Made by a program: the position numbers and the translations under genes
Source: Alphaproteobacteria bacterium
GTDB taxonomy: Bacteria; Pseudomonadota; Alphaproteobacteria; Sphingomonadales; Sphingomonadaceae
NCBI GenBank assembly: GCA_018970965.1
Contig: JAGWVG010000020.1
Span: 1-12,547, forward strand
DNA: 12,547 bases
Direction: 5' to 3'
The notes under the pieces: model-generated
Databases searched by the model: none
Told to the model about the DNA's origin: nothing
What the model saw: only the letters and a program-made list of their open reading frames with translations
In this document: positions 1 through 8,199 of the stretch, piece after piece
How the letters are laid out: each line of letters opens with the position of its first letter
Numbering within the stretch: position 1 is the stretch's first letter

Positions 1-2613
1 CGTACTTTGCTTCTGGCGTCGGCAGCCTTTGCCGCGCTTGCAACTCCTGCTTATGCGCAAAACGCGCCGCAAGACGCTGGCCTTGAAGAAGGCGAAATCA
101 TCGTCACTGCGACGCGTCGTGATCAACAATTGTCGGATGTGCCGCTGGCGGTTTCGGCTGTCACGGCAGAAACGCTGGCCCGTTCGGGCGCCTCTGATAT
201 TCGCCAGCTCAACCAGCTGTCGCCATCGCTGCTCGTATCCTCCACATCGTCGGAAGCCGCGGGTGGCGGCGCGCGCATCCGCGGCATTGGCACGGTGGGC
301 GATAACCCCGGTCTTGAAAGCTCGGTCGCGACCTTTGTCGACGGTGTTTACCGCAACCGCGCAGGTGTTGGCCTGACTGAATTGGGCGCAATTGACCGCA
401 TTGAAGTGCTGCGTGGGCCGCAAGGCACCCTCTTTGGCCGCAATGCTTCGGCAGGCCTGATCCACGTCATCACGGCTGCTCCTTCGTCGCAAGCGGGTGG
501 CTCGCTGGAAGCCAGCTATGGCAATTATAACGCCGTGCGCATGGTTGGCGGCATTACGGGTCCGATCACGGACACTGTCGCTGCGCGCTTTGACGCAGTC
601 TATTCGCACCGCGACGGCTTTTTGAAAGACATCGTCTCGGGCCGTGGCGTCAACAACCGCAACCGCTATATGCTGCGTGGTCAGCTGAAGTTTGAGCCAA
701 CCAGCGATCTTTCCGTCCGTCTGATCGGCGATTATTCTGACCGTAAGGAAGAATGCTGTGCTGCGCCTTATAACCCCGCATCGTTGGTGACGCCGGTCGC
801 AAATGGCACTTTTAACCGCAGCGCGAACCCAATTGCTGCGCTGGAACGCGCTTTGGGCGGCATCATCAATGATGACCCCTATAGCCGCCGCGTGTCGATT
901 ACGCCGGGCCAATCTTATCGCGGCGATGTGCGCGATTGGGGCCTTTCGGGCGAGGTGAACTATAATCTGGGTGGCGCAAAGCTGACCTCGATCACTGCCT
1001 ATCGTGATTGGCGCTGGATGCGCGGTCAGGATGCTGACTTTAACAATCTCGATATCCTTCACCGCGAAGATGATGGCACCGCCAATCAGCGCTTTAAAAC
1101 CTTCACGCAGGAATTGCGCCTGCAGGGCAATGCGCTGAATGACCGGCTCGACTGGCTGGTCGGCGGCTATTTTGCCAATGAAGTCCTGACGCTGAATGAT
1201 AATCTGGCCTATGGCGCTGATTACACCCGTTATGCCGATGCGCTGACGCGTCTGTCGTCGCCCACTTTCCCGGGCTATGCTGCGATTGGCGCTTTGCTGA
1301 GCCCGACTGCCCCGTTGACACTTAATGGTGTGCAGGCGACCGACAAATATAAGCAGACCAGCCGGAACTATGCCGTCTTCACGCATAATACGCTGAAGGT
1401 CACCGACACGCTCTCGCTGACAGTGGGCGTGCGCTACACCAACGAGCAAAAGACGCTCGACGCGAGCTTTGCGGACAACAACCTGATGTGCCGCACGCTG
1501 TCTGCTCTGCCGACGGCGCATCCGCTTTATGGCACGGGCCAATTGGCGTGCATCATTCCGTCCATTCCCAATGGCAGCTTCACGCAAAATGGCGTGAAGA
1601 AGAAGGAAGATAAGTTCACCGGCACGGCCGTGCTGAGCTATAAGCCGACTGATGATGTGCTGACTTATGCCAGCTTCTCGCGCGGTTATAAGGCCGGCGG
1701 CTTCAACTTGGATCGCAACAGCCTCTATCGTTTGGGCCGCACCGATGTTGCCAATGGCAACCGCGCGATTGATGCCAGTGTGATCAACACGGCTGCCTTG
1801 CAGTTCAAGCCCGAGACTGTTGATGCCTATGAAATTGGCGTCAAATATGATGGCCGCGGCATCGATGTGAACCTGGCGGGCTTCTACCAGAGCTTCCAGA
1901 ACTTCCAGCTCAACACGTTTAATGGCGTCAACTTCGTCGTTGAAAATGTGCAGGGCTGCACCACGCTTTCGGGTGGCGACGCATCTGATGCAGATGCCAT
2001 TGCGGGCAACAGCGGTTGCACCGGCAAGCAAAAGAGCGGTGTCACCTCAAAGGGGATCGAACTGGAAGCCTATCTGCGTCCGGCACGTAACCTCTCGGTC
2101 AATCTGGGCTTCACCTATGCCGATACACGCTATGCGAATAACCTGATTGGCAACACAACGTTGACCAACACCACAGGGTCGCTTTCTCCGGCCTTCTTCC
2201 AGCTGCCGGGTGCGCGTCTCTCAAACTCGGCGAAATATGTGACCACGGGTGCCATCAGCTGGACGCCGGATATTGGCACCAGCGGCCTGAAGGGCTTGGC
2301 CTATGTTGATTTCCGCTACACCAGCGCACTCAACACCGGGTCTGACCTGGATTATGAAAAGCTGCAAAAGGGCTATGCGCTGGTCAATGCCCGTATTGGC
2401 CTGAACCAAGCCGATAAGGGCTGGTCAATTGAAGCCTGGGCGCAGAACCTGTTCAACGTAAACTATCAGCAGATTGCGTTTGACGTTCCGTTGCAGGGCA
2501 GCGGCGCGACCAATGCAGTTCGTCAGGGCATGGCGACATCGTCTTCGCAGCTCTACGGCCTGTTCTTGGGTGAGCCGCGCACCTATGGCGTAACCGTGCG
2601 CCGCCGTTTCTAA
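1..2613 (+). CDS. TonB-dependent outer-membrane receptor (5' end cut off)
   Basis: The reading frame is open from base 1 to the TAA at 2611-2613, giving 870 visible residues. The true start lies upstream: the visible part begins inside a hydrophobic signal peptide ending in AYA-Q. Numbering residues from base 1, a TonB box-like stretch (EIIVTATRR, 32-40) is followed by a plug domain with the typical IDRIEVLRGPQGTLFGRNA motif (about 130-148), then a long beta-barrel ending in an aromatic-terminated strand (VTVRRRF). Family members import iron-siderophores, cobalamin, sugars or other large nutrients across the outer membrane using TonB-ExbBD energy; the substrate here cannot be told. Cysteines are confined to likely extracellular loops: 252-253, 497/517 and 653/673. 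No SusD-like partner or other transport gene is visible downstream; the gene is followed directly by a terminator. Family confidence is high, substrate unknown. Confidence 0.95.
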   Translation, partial: RTLLLASAAFAALATPAYAQNAPQDAGLEEGEIIVTATRRDQQLSDVPLAVSAVTAETLARSGASDIRQLNQLSPSLLVSSTSSEAAGGGARIRGIGTVGDNPGLESSVATFVDGVYRNRAGVGLTELGAIDRIEVLRGPQGTLFGRNASAGLIHVITAAPSSQAGGSLEASYGNYNAVRMVGGITGPITDTVAARFDAVYSHRDGFLKDIVSGRGVNNRNRYMLRGQLKFEPTSDLSVRLIGDYSDRKEECCAAPYNPASLVTPVANGTFNRSANPIAALERALGGIINDDPYSRRVSITPGQSYRGDVRDWGLSGEVNYNLGGAKLTSITAYRDWRWMRGQDADFNNLDILHREDDGTANQRFKTFTQELRLQGNALNDRLDWLVGGYFANEVLTLNDNLAYGADYTRYADALTRLSSPTFPGYAAIGALLSPTAPLTLNGVQATDKYKQTSRNYAVFTHNTLKVTDTLSLTVGVRYTNEQKTLDASFADNNLMCRTLSALPTAHPLYGTGQLACIIPSIPNGSFTQNGVKKKEDKFTGTAVLSYKPTDDVLTYASFSRGYKAGGFNLDRNSLYRLGRTDVANGNRAIDASVINTAALQFKPETVDAYEIGVKYDGRGIDVNLAGFYQSFQNFQLNTFNGVNFVVENVQGCTTLSGGDASDADAIAGNSGCTGKQKSGVTSKGIELEAYLRPARNLSVNLGFTYADTRYANNLIGNTTLTNTTGSLSPAFFQLPGARLSNSAKYVTTGAISWTPDIGTSGLKGLAYVDFRYTSALNTGSDLDYEKLQKGYALVNARIGLNQADKGWSIEAWAQNLFNVNYQQIAFDVPLQGSGATNAVRQGMATSSSQLYGLFLGEPRTYGVTVRRRF

Positions 2614-2635
2614 TCGGCCGCACATAGTCACGCAC

Positions 2636-2672
2636 AAAAAGGCCCGCTCCGGTAATCCGGGGCGGGCTTTTT
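2636..2672. terminator. Bidirectional intrinsic terminator
   Basis: CCCGCTCCGG (2643-2652) pairs with CCGGGGCGGG (2657-2666) around the loop TAAT, with one G-T pair. G2642-C2667 extends the stem. AAAAA before and TTTTT after supply a U-run for transcripts in either direction. It lies 22 bases after the receptor stop and 20 bases beyond the holA stop (2693-2695) on the other strand, so it can end both convergent units. Confidence 0.9.
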
Positions 2673-2692
2673 GTCGGCCATGCAAGGGATGA

Positions 2693-3721
2693 TTAACGCC
2701 GTCGTGCGGCAAAGCGGGCGGCGGTGAGCATATCGGCTTCGGCAATAATCTCGCCTGCCGTGCCCGAGCGTTTCAGCGCGCGCTCGGCGTCCAATAGCCG
2801 GTCTGCAAGAGCGGCCAATTGTTCGGACGACCAGCGGCCCGCCTGATCGATAATCGCGGGCTTTTCTTTAAAGAAAATGGCCTTGCCGCGCGCTTCAACG
2901 GCCGCCGCGGGAGATTGGCCACCCTCGATATCTCGGCGTAATCCCGCCAATAAAAGCACACGCCGAAACAGCGCGCGCAGCAAGGGGATGCCCACCAAGC
3001 CTGATTGTTCAAGCCGCGCAATCTCACTGCCCACGCGCCCCGGCTGTCCGCCCATGACGGCGTCGACCAACTTGCTTAATTCGCCCTCAGCACTGACTGC
3101 ACTAAGGGCATCAAACGACTCTTGATCCACTTCAGCTGGACGGTCAGGGGCGGCATCTAAATAAAGGGCCAGTTTTTCGATTTCCTGCGCCATGACGGAC
3201 CGGTCATTTGCACAGCTGGCCGCAAGCATCCGCGCCAGATCTCGCGGCAGGCGAAGGCCAGCCTCTTTTGCCAGCATATCAGCAATTTGTGCTGCATCGC
3301 GCGCATCGGGAACATAGCTGGGGTGTGCCAAAGCCTGCTTATGCTCGGTGGCGAGTTTGACAAGCGGCGAGCTGGGCTTGAGTGCGCCAGCAATCGCGAC
3401 AACGGGGTTGCCTGCTTGCTCTGCCTCTAAAAGCCCGGCCACAGCTTCGGTTATTTCATCGCCTGCGGGTTGAATGCGCACCCAGCGCGCTCCCCCAAAA
3501 AGCGAGATGCTGGCCGCCTCATCCAGCAGCCGTGCCGGGTCTGCCTTTAAGGCTGGGCCATCCAGATCAATGCGCTCAGCATCGCTGCCCATTGCGCGCT
3601 CCAAGCGCCGCGCCAGGGCAGCCGAGCCTGCTTCATCAGCCCCATAAAGTAAGAAGAAACGCACTTTGCCATCAGCGGCCGCATCTAGCGCGCGGGCGAT
3701 TTCGTTGGCGTTGGCTTTCAC
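2693..3721 (-). CDS. holA: DNA polymerase III subunit delta
   Basis: The 342-residue protein has the length and layout of HolA, the clamp-loader subunit that opens the beta sliding clamp during replication. Visible hallmarks are FFLLYGADEAG near residues 22-32 (the position of the degenerate nucleotide-binding loop of delta), SLFGGARWVRI (73-83), and a helical middle segment with NDRSVMAQEIEKLALY (about 162-177), followed by the alpha-helical C-terminal collar region. The start is GTG at 3721-3719, inside the lptE stop (GTGA overlap of 4 bases). A GGAG sits too far upstream (about 13 bases) to be a good ribosome site, so translational coupling to lptE is likely. It is the last gene of the leuS-lptE-holA unit, and the hairpin at 2636-2672 follows it. 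Placement next to lptE is a familiar arrangement in alphaproteobacteria. Confidence 0.93.
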   Translation of the reverse strand: MKANANEIARALDAAADGKVRFFLLYGADEAGSAALARRLERAMGSDAERIDLDGPALKADPARLLDEAASISLFGGARWVRIQPAGDEITEAVAGLLEAEQAGNPVVAIAGALKPSSPLVKLATEHKQALAHPSYVPDARDAAQIADMLAKEAGLRLPRDLARMLAASCANDRSVMAQEIEKLALYLDAAPDRPAEVDQESFDALSAVSAEGELSKLVDAVMGGQPGRVGSEIARLEQSGLVGIPLLRALFRRVLLLAGLRRDIEGGQSPAAAVEARGKAIFFKEKPAIIDQAGRWSSEQLAALADRLLDAERALKRSGTAGEIIAEADMLTAARFAARRR

Positions 3722-4233
3722 TGTGCCGGTTGGCTCCGCGCATATTGCGCCACATGCGCAATGATCTGATCGGCAAGCGTGCTGCTCAGATTTTCCAGCG
3801 CCGTATTTTCTGCGGCAACAGTTGCATATTCGGACGAGACGACGTCAATGCCGGCATCTGATGCGGCCGTTGCATCGAGCACAACGGCACCCGTGCTGCC
3901 ATCTACCAAGCGATAGCGCGCGCGCAGGGTGCGGCGTTCCCGCGTGATGCCCGCATCGCGGCGGATACCAAAGCCCGTGATTTGATCATCCAGCTCAACT
4001 TCCAGCCGAAATCGTGGCTCTGCCTTTTCGCCCGCGGAAAGACGCTGCATCAAGGCATTCCGCACCAGCCACCCGGCTTTTCCAGAAATGGGTGGGACCT
4101 CGATCGCACCGAGAAGCTGGCTTGCGCTCCCATGTGATCCGCCGCTGTAAAGCGGCTGCAGGCCACATCCTGGCAACGCCAAGGCAAGGCCCAGTGCCGC
4201 GGCCAGATGCGTCCAAGATCGCTGCGTCCTCAT
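3718..4233 (-). CDS. lptE: LPS-assembly lipoprotein LptE
   Basis: A 171-residue lipoprotein. The N-terminus has arginines, a hydrophobic stretch and a lipobox LPGC with the acylated cysteine at residue 23, followed by GLQPLYSGG, a very typical LptE beginning. LptE is the outer-membrane lipoprotein that plugs the LptD barrel and helps insert lipopolysaccharide at the cell surface. The rest shows the expected mixed alpha/beta pattern: [18 protein letters not shown] (about 44-61), a beta-rich middle ([17 protein letters not shown]) and a C-terminal helix ([20 protein letters not shown]). The ATG at 4233-4231 overlaps the leuS stop by 4 bases (ATGA), and its own TGA overlaps the holA GTG. No clear Shine-Dalgarno precedes it, consistent with coupling to leuS. 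Sequence conservation in this family is low, so the call rests on the lipobox, length and gene order. Confidence 0.9.
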   Translation of the reverse strand: MRTQRSWTHLAAALGLALALPGCGLQPLYSGGSHGSASQLLGAIEVPPISGKAGWLVRNALMQRLSAGEKAEPRFRLEVELDDQITGFGIRRDAGITRERRTLRARYRLVDGSTGAVVLDATAASDAGIDVVSSEYATVAAENTALENLSSTLADQIIAHVAQYARSQPAQ

Positions 4234-6740
4234 GCGACGATGTTAACCAGCCGTCCCGGCACGACAATCACTTTCTTCGGGCTTGCCCCTTCCAGTGTGC
4301 GGATGATCTTGTCTGACGAAAGGGCCAGCGCCTCAAGCGCTGCTTTATCAATATCCTTGGCGACGGTCAGTGTATCACGCAGCTTGCCGTTCACTTGCAC
4401 CGCAATCGTCACTTCATCATCAACCAGAAGCACCGGATTATGTGCAGGCCAAGGCTGGGCGGCCACCAAGCCATCCCCCCCCATGCGTGTCCAGCCTTCT
4501 TCAGCCAGATGCGGCAGCATGGGGGCAATCAGCCGCGCCAGCGCGCGAATGGCAGCGCTGCGCGAGGCCGTGGCCGGCGCCTTTTCCAACGCGTTGACCA
4601 ATTCATGCACTTTGGCGACGGCCTTGTTGAAGGTCAGGGCCTCGATATCGGCCGCAATCCCAGCAATGGCGCGGTGGAGCAGCTTATCAATCGCCTTGTC
4701 TTCGCCTTGCGCGTCTTCCAGCGTGTCAAAAAGCCGCCACACACGATTGACGAAGCGCCATGTGCCCTCAATGCCGCTTTCGGACCATTCCAGATCACGC
4801 TCGGGCGGGCTGTCGGACAGCATGAACCAGCGCACGGCATCTGCACCATATTGATCAAACATCGGATCAGGGTCGACGACGTTCTTCTTAGACTTCGACA
4901 TTTTCTCGATGCGGCCACGCGTGACGGGCGCGCCATCGAGCGTCGTTACAACATCGCCCGCAATGGTCACCTGTTCAGGCGACAGCCAGCTGCCATCGGG
5001 CCCCTTATAGGTTTCATGCGTCACCATGCCTTGAGTGAACAAGGCGGCAAAGGGTTCGGTAATGCCAATCTTGCCAATGCGCTCCAGCGCGCGCGTCCAG
5101 AAACGGGCGTAGAGCAGGTGCAAAATCGCATGCTCAATCCCGCCAATATATTGGCCCACGGGCAACCAAGCCTCAGCCTCTTCACGGTCAAAGGGCTTGT
5201 CTTGGGGCTGGCTGGCAAAGCGGATGAAATACCAGCTCGAATCCGCAAAGGTATCCAGCGTATCCGTCTCGCGCCGGGCGGGTTCTTTGCAATTGGGGCA
5301 TGTAACATGTTTCCATGTCGGGTGCCGATCCAGCGGATTGCCGGGGACATCAAAGCTGACATCTTCAGGCAGTTTTACGGGCAATTCGCTGCGCGGCACG
5401 GGCAGGGCGCCACAGAAATCGCAATGGATGATGGGAATGGGCGTGCCCCAATAACGCTGGCGCGAAATGCCCCAATCGCGCAGGCGATATTGCGTCTGGC
5501 CTTCGCCCCAGCCTTCATGCTCTGCGCGCGCAATGACTTGCGCTTTGGCATCGTCAATGCTGAGACCGTTAAGCCAGTGGGAATTCACGATGCGGCCCGG
5601 CCCAGTATAGGCGGTATCGCCTTGAAATTCTGCCGCGTCTTCATCGCCTTCGGCGACCACGCGGCGCACCGGCAGATGATATTTGCGGGCAAAATCCAAA
5701 TCGCGTTGGTCGTGCGCGGGGCAGCCAAATACGGCGCCTGTGCCATAATCCATCAGCACGAAATTGGCGACATAAACGGGCAGATGCCAGCTCGGGTCGA
5801 GCGGGTGCTCGACCGAGAGACCGGTGTTAAAGCCCTTCTTTTCGGCCGTCTCAATTTCAGCGGCGGTCGTGCCACCCTTGCGGCAGTCTTCGATAAAGGC
5901 GGCAAGGTCCGGCGCGTTTTCGGCAAGTGCATGGGCCAGCGGATGGTCCGCCGCGATGGCAACAAAGCTTGCCCCATAAATGGTGTCGGGCCGCGTGGTG
6001 AACACATCAATGGCATCATGCGTGCCAACCAACGAAAAGCTGATTTTGAGGCCCTTGGATTTGCCAATCCAATTCTCTTGCATCAGGCGGACTTTTTCCG
6101 GCCATTGGTCGAGCGTGTCGAGGCCTTCCAGAAGATCATCAGCAAAATCCGTGATCTTCAAAAACCATTGATTGAGCTTTTTCTTTTCAACCAGCGCGCC
6201 CGAGCGCCAGCCGCGGCCATCAATCACCTGCTCATTGGCAAGAACGGTCATATCGACCGGATCCCAATTGACAGTCGATTCCTTGCGATAGACGAGACCC
6301 GATTTGTAAAAGTCGAGGAAGAGCGCTTGCTCTTGCCCATAATAATCGGGCTCGCAGGTAGAGAGTTCACGACTCCAATCAATCGCGAGGCCCAACCGCT
6401 TCAACTGCTTCTTCATCGCTTCGATGTTAGAGCGTGTCCAATCGCCGGGGTGGACCTTCTTTTCCATCGCCGCATTTTCAGCAGGCATGCCAAAACTGTC
6501 CCACCCCATGGGGTGCAACACGGCATGGCCCGTCATCGCTTTGTAGCGCGCCAGCACATCGCCCATCGTATAGTTGCGGACATGGCCCATATGGATGCGG
6601 CCCGAAGGATAGGGAAACATCTCGAGCACATAGGCTTTGGGGCGCGGGTCTGAAGCTGGAGGCGCGGTGAAGATGCCTTGCTCTTCCCAGACCTTTTGCC
6701 AATGTCCGTCTGCTTTGAAGGGGTTGAACCGCGTTGTCAT
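4230..6740 (-). CDS. leuS: Leucyl-tRNA synthetase
   Basis: An 836-residue class I aminoacyl-tRNA synthetase that charges tRNA-Leu. The HIGH signature appears as HMGH at 50-53 (within [17 protein letters not shown]) and the KMSKS loop at 613-617. The CP1 editing domain carries the threonine-rich [12 protein letters not shown] (248-259) and [15 protein letters not shown] (333-347), so proofreading of mischarged tRNA should be intact. Two Cys-x-x-Cys pairs, CDFC (440-443) and CPNC (481-484), form the zinc-binding insertion. The C-terminal part has the anticodon-binding helical domain and ends [12 protein letters not shown], as in full-length bacterial enzymes. The start is ATG 6740-6738 with AGGA five bases upstream (6749-6746). 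It is the first of three 4-base-overlapping genes (leuS-lptE-holA). The 111-base gap to the DUF3576 gene shows no leucine-rich leader peptide. Confidence 0.98.
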   Translation of the reverse strand: MTTRFNPFKADGHWQKVWEEQGIFTAPPASDPRPKAYVLEMFPYPSGRIHMGHVRNYTMGDVLARYKAMTGHAVLHPMGWDSFGMPAENAAMEKKVHPGDWTRSNIEAMKKQLKRLGLAIDWSRELSTCEPDYYGQEQALFLDFYKSGLVYRKESTVNWDPVDMTVLANEQVIDGRGWRSGALVEKKKLNQWFLKITDFADDLLEGLDTLDQWPEKVRLMQENWIGKSKGLKISFSLVGTHDAIDVFTTRPDTIYGASFVAIAADHPLAHALAENAPDLAAFIEDCRKGGTTAAEIETAEKKGFNTGLSVEHPLDPSWHLPVYVANFVLMDYGTGAVFGCPAHDQRDLDFARKYHLPVRRVVAEGDEDAAEFQGDTAYTGPGRIVNSHWLNGLSIDDAKAQVIARAEHEGWGEGQTQYRLRDWGISRQRYWGTPIPIIHCDFCGALPVPRSELPVKLPEDVSFDVPGNPLDRHPTWKHVTCPNCKEPARRETDTLDTFADSSWYFIRFASQPQDKPFDREEAEAWLPVGQYIGGIEHAILHLLYARFWTRALERIGKIGITEPFAALFTQGMVTHETYKGPDGSWLSPEQVTIAGDVVTTLDGAPVTRGRIEKMSKSKKNVVDPDPMFDQYGADAVRWFMLSDSPPERDLEWSESGIEGTWRFVNRVWRLFDTLEDAQGEDKAIDKLLHRAIAGIAADIEALTFNKAVAKVHELVNALEKAPATASRSAAIRALARLIAPMLPHLAEEGWTRMGGDGLVAAQPWPAHNPVLLVDDEVTIAVQVNGKLRDTLTVAKDIDKAALEALALSSDKIIRTLEGASPKKVIVVPGRLVNIVA

Positions 6741-6851
6741 AACTGTCCTATGTCCGCACGAAGATCAAAAAACTTGGGGCTGTTCCATAGCGGCCGCCGC
6801 TGACGTGTAAACCATCACGCCAGTCAAAGGGTCGCACAGGCAAAAGCGAAA

Positions 6852-7307
6852 TTAGCCTGTAATGGCCGCACGGCGCAGATCACGCGCCTTGGTCAGGATG
6901 ATTTCTTCCAGCTTCTGGACTGTGGCCGCCTGCACGGGGGCCGCCACCCAATTGCCATCCTGATTGATCTGACGGCTTGCTGCGACGCGAAGCGCATCAG
7001 CGCGCAGATCTTGATCCAGCACGCTTACGGTCAACTTCATCCGTTCCCCCGGATTATTGGGGTTGGAATACCAATCCGTCACAATCACGCCGCCATTGGC
7101 ATCGGCCTGTACAAGCGGCATGAACGACAAAGTATCCAGCGTCGCGCGCCACAAATACGCATTCACCCCAATTGTCGTAACGCGTGATGCGGCCAGATCG
7201 GCCTTGGCGCGTTCTTTTTGTTTGCCGCCACCGACACCGAGAAACCCACAGGCCGGAAGCGTCGCGAGCAGCGAGAGGGCCAGAGCGGCAGTAAGCGGAC
7301 GGCGCAT
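6852..7307 (-). CDS. DUF3576 family lipoprotein
   Basis: A 151-residue protein with an N-terminal signal sequence and a lipobox LPAC, cysteine at residue 20, so it is probably a lipid-anchored envelope protein. The conserved core GVNAYLWRATLDTLSFMPL, then VIVTDWYSNPNNPGERMKL, matches what I know of the alphaproteobacterial DUF3576 family, often found beside leuS. No molecular function is established that I know of. The start at 7307 is preferred over the longer frame opening at 7406 for three reasons: the signal peptide begins there, GAGGA lies 5 bases upstream, and the best promoter (7372-7345) is downstream of the longer start. It lies 111 bases upstream of leuS on the same strand and may be co-transcribed with it. 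No terminator is evident between them. Confidence 0.88.
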   Translation of the reverse strand: MRRPLTAALALSLLATLPACGFLGVGGGKQKERAKADLAASRVTTIGVNAYLWRATLDTLSFMPLVQADANGGVIVTDWYSNPNNPGERMKLTVSVLDQDLRADALRVAASRQINQDGNWVAAPVQAATVQKLEEIILTKARDLRRAAITG

Positions 7308-7344
7308 GAATTTCCTCGTAAAAAAGACTGGGAAGATACCCAGC

Positions 7345-7372
7345 GTTATAGGCGGATTGACCGGGTCTGCAA
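7345..7372 (-). promoter_or_regulatory. Predicted sigma70-type promoter of the DUF3576-leuS unit
   Basis: On the minus strand TTGCAG (7372-7367) is followed by a 16-base spacer and TATAAC (7350-7345), five of six bases matching the -10 consensus. Transcription would begin near 7338-7339, giving a leader of about 30 bases that includes the GAGGA ribosome site before the ATG at 7307. The -35 matches only in TTG. Predicted by eye. Confidence 0.5.
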
Positions 7373-7459
7373 GGTGGATCGGGTCGTCGCTGTGGATGTC
7401 ATGCAACAGGGTTGAAATAAATTGCGCGCATAGGGTGGGGAATGGAACATAATATTAGG

Positions 7460-7482
7460 GCCAAGCTTGGCTTTGTGCCAAG
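7460..7482 (+). promoter_or_regulatory. Palindrome and hairpin overlapping the ribosome-binding site
   Basis: GCCAAGCTTGGC (7460-7471) is a perfect 12-base palindrome. Its right half CTTGGC (7466-7471) can also pair with GCCAAG (7477-7482) across the loop TTTGT. That second hairpin takes in the first three bases of the likely ribosome site AAGGA (7480-7484) for the gene starting at 7492. A CATAAT hexamer (7448-7453), lacking a clear -35 partner, lies just upstream, so the palindrome would sit close to the transcription start. It may be an operator or an RNA structure; the role is inference. Confidence 0.4.
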
Positions 7483-7491
7483 GATGTAAGC

Positions 7492-8199
7492 ATGATGATT
7501 CGGGGGGCAAGAAAAGGTCTTTTAGCAGCGGCTTTGGTCGCTGGCTTTGGCCTGTCTGTGGCGCAGGCATCTGCTGCCAGCAACCGCCCCTTGCCCGCGC
7601 CGCTGCGTGCGGCGAGCATCACACGCAGTTTTCCGGGGTTCACACCCGCTGCAGCTGATCCAAGACTGGCCGCCGCATTCTCGCGCAGCACAACGATGTC
7701 GATGGGCTTTCGCTTTACGCCCGCCTCGTCTTCGCGAGGACGGCAGGTGACTGTCGCGGTGCGTGCCCGCACGACGGCGCCGAGTGTCGTGGCGGAACGT
7801 GGGATGAACGCGCCTGCTTTGGGGATTGCACCCGTCGCATATAATCTGGGTGTATCGGTTGGCTGGCGTCGCTTTGCGATTTCGGGCGATATTGGCGAGG
7901 CGGATCTGGGCTTGGTCGGCGGCCGCCGTCAAGCAACTGATGTTGGCCTAAGCTATACCGTGAAGCGGTGGACGACGCGTGTTCAACTGGCTTCGGAACG
8001 CCCGGTTGGAACGGCACCGCGGATTGTCGATTCGTCTGAAAGCGTCGCACTGGACGTTGGCGGATCGTATAGCCTGACGCGCAACTTCGCCCTGACCGCT
8101 GGCGTGCGGTATAAGTCAGAGCGGGAGAAGTTTGAATCTCGGTCTGACACCCGTCGGGACAGTCAGGCGGTTTATCTCGGTACGGCCTTCCGCTTCTAA
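7492..8199 (+). CDS. Small exported protein, probable outer-membrane beta-barrel
   Basis: A 235-residue protein that I cannot assign to a named family. Residues 1-28 form a clear signal peptide (MMIRGARKG, a hydrophobic core, then AQASA before ASN). After a proline/alanine-rich stretch, about residue 65 onward shows alternating strand-like segments: SMGFRFTPA, QVTVAVRART, YNLGVSVGWRRFAISGDI, TDVGLSYTVKRWTTRVQLA, VALDVGGSYSL, FALTAGVRYKSE, QAVYLGTAFRF. The protein ends in phenylalanine, as outer-membrane barrels do. The length suggests a small barrel of about eight strands, but this is inference. ATG at 7492 has AAGGA seven bases upstream; a second ATG follows at once. It diverges from the DUF3576 gene and its TAA overlaps the stop of the ThiE-like gene on the other strand. 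Confidence 0.8.
   Translation: MMIRGARKGLLAAALVAGFGLSVAQASAASNRPLPAPLRAASITRSFPGFTPAAADPRLAAAFSRSTTMSMGFRFTPASSSRGRQVTVAVRARTTAPSVVAERGMNAPALGIAPVAYNLGVSVGWRRFAISGDIGEADLGLVGGRRQATDVGLSYTVKRWTTRVQLASERPVGTAPRIVDSSESVALDVGGSYSLTRNFALTAGVRYKSEREKFESRSDTRRDSQAVYLGTAFRF

Noticed and set aside
4395..6653. Very long open frame (752 codons) antisense to leuS on the plus strand.
   Set aside because: It is in exact codon register with leuS, so it would only be broken by sense codons TTA, CTA or TCA, which are rare in this G+C-rich gene. Its product shows no recognisable domain, while leuS is unmistakable.
6765..6788. Seven-residue frame (MEQPQVF) on the minus strand upstream of leuS, considered as a leader peptide.
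   Set aside because: It has no leucine codons and no ribosome site, and the small hairpin upstream (AGCGG/CCGCT) does not form a terminator/antiterminator pair.
6836..6860. Inverted repeat ACAGGC/GCCTGT spanning the DUF3576 stop codon.
   Set aside because: A 6-base stem with a 13-base loop and no T-run is not a convincing terminator or attenuator.
7328..7343. Hairpin CTGGG/CCCAG followed on the minus strand by six T, resembling an attenuator before the DUF3576 gene.
   Set aside because: The stem is only 5 base pairs, and the predicted transcription start (about 7338) falls inside it, so it would not be fully transcribed from that promoter.
7444..7448. GGAAC upstream of the exported-protein gene, considered as a general stress (EcfG-type) promoter -35.
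   Set aside because: No GTT-type -10 follows at 16-17 bases.
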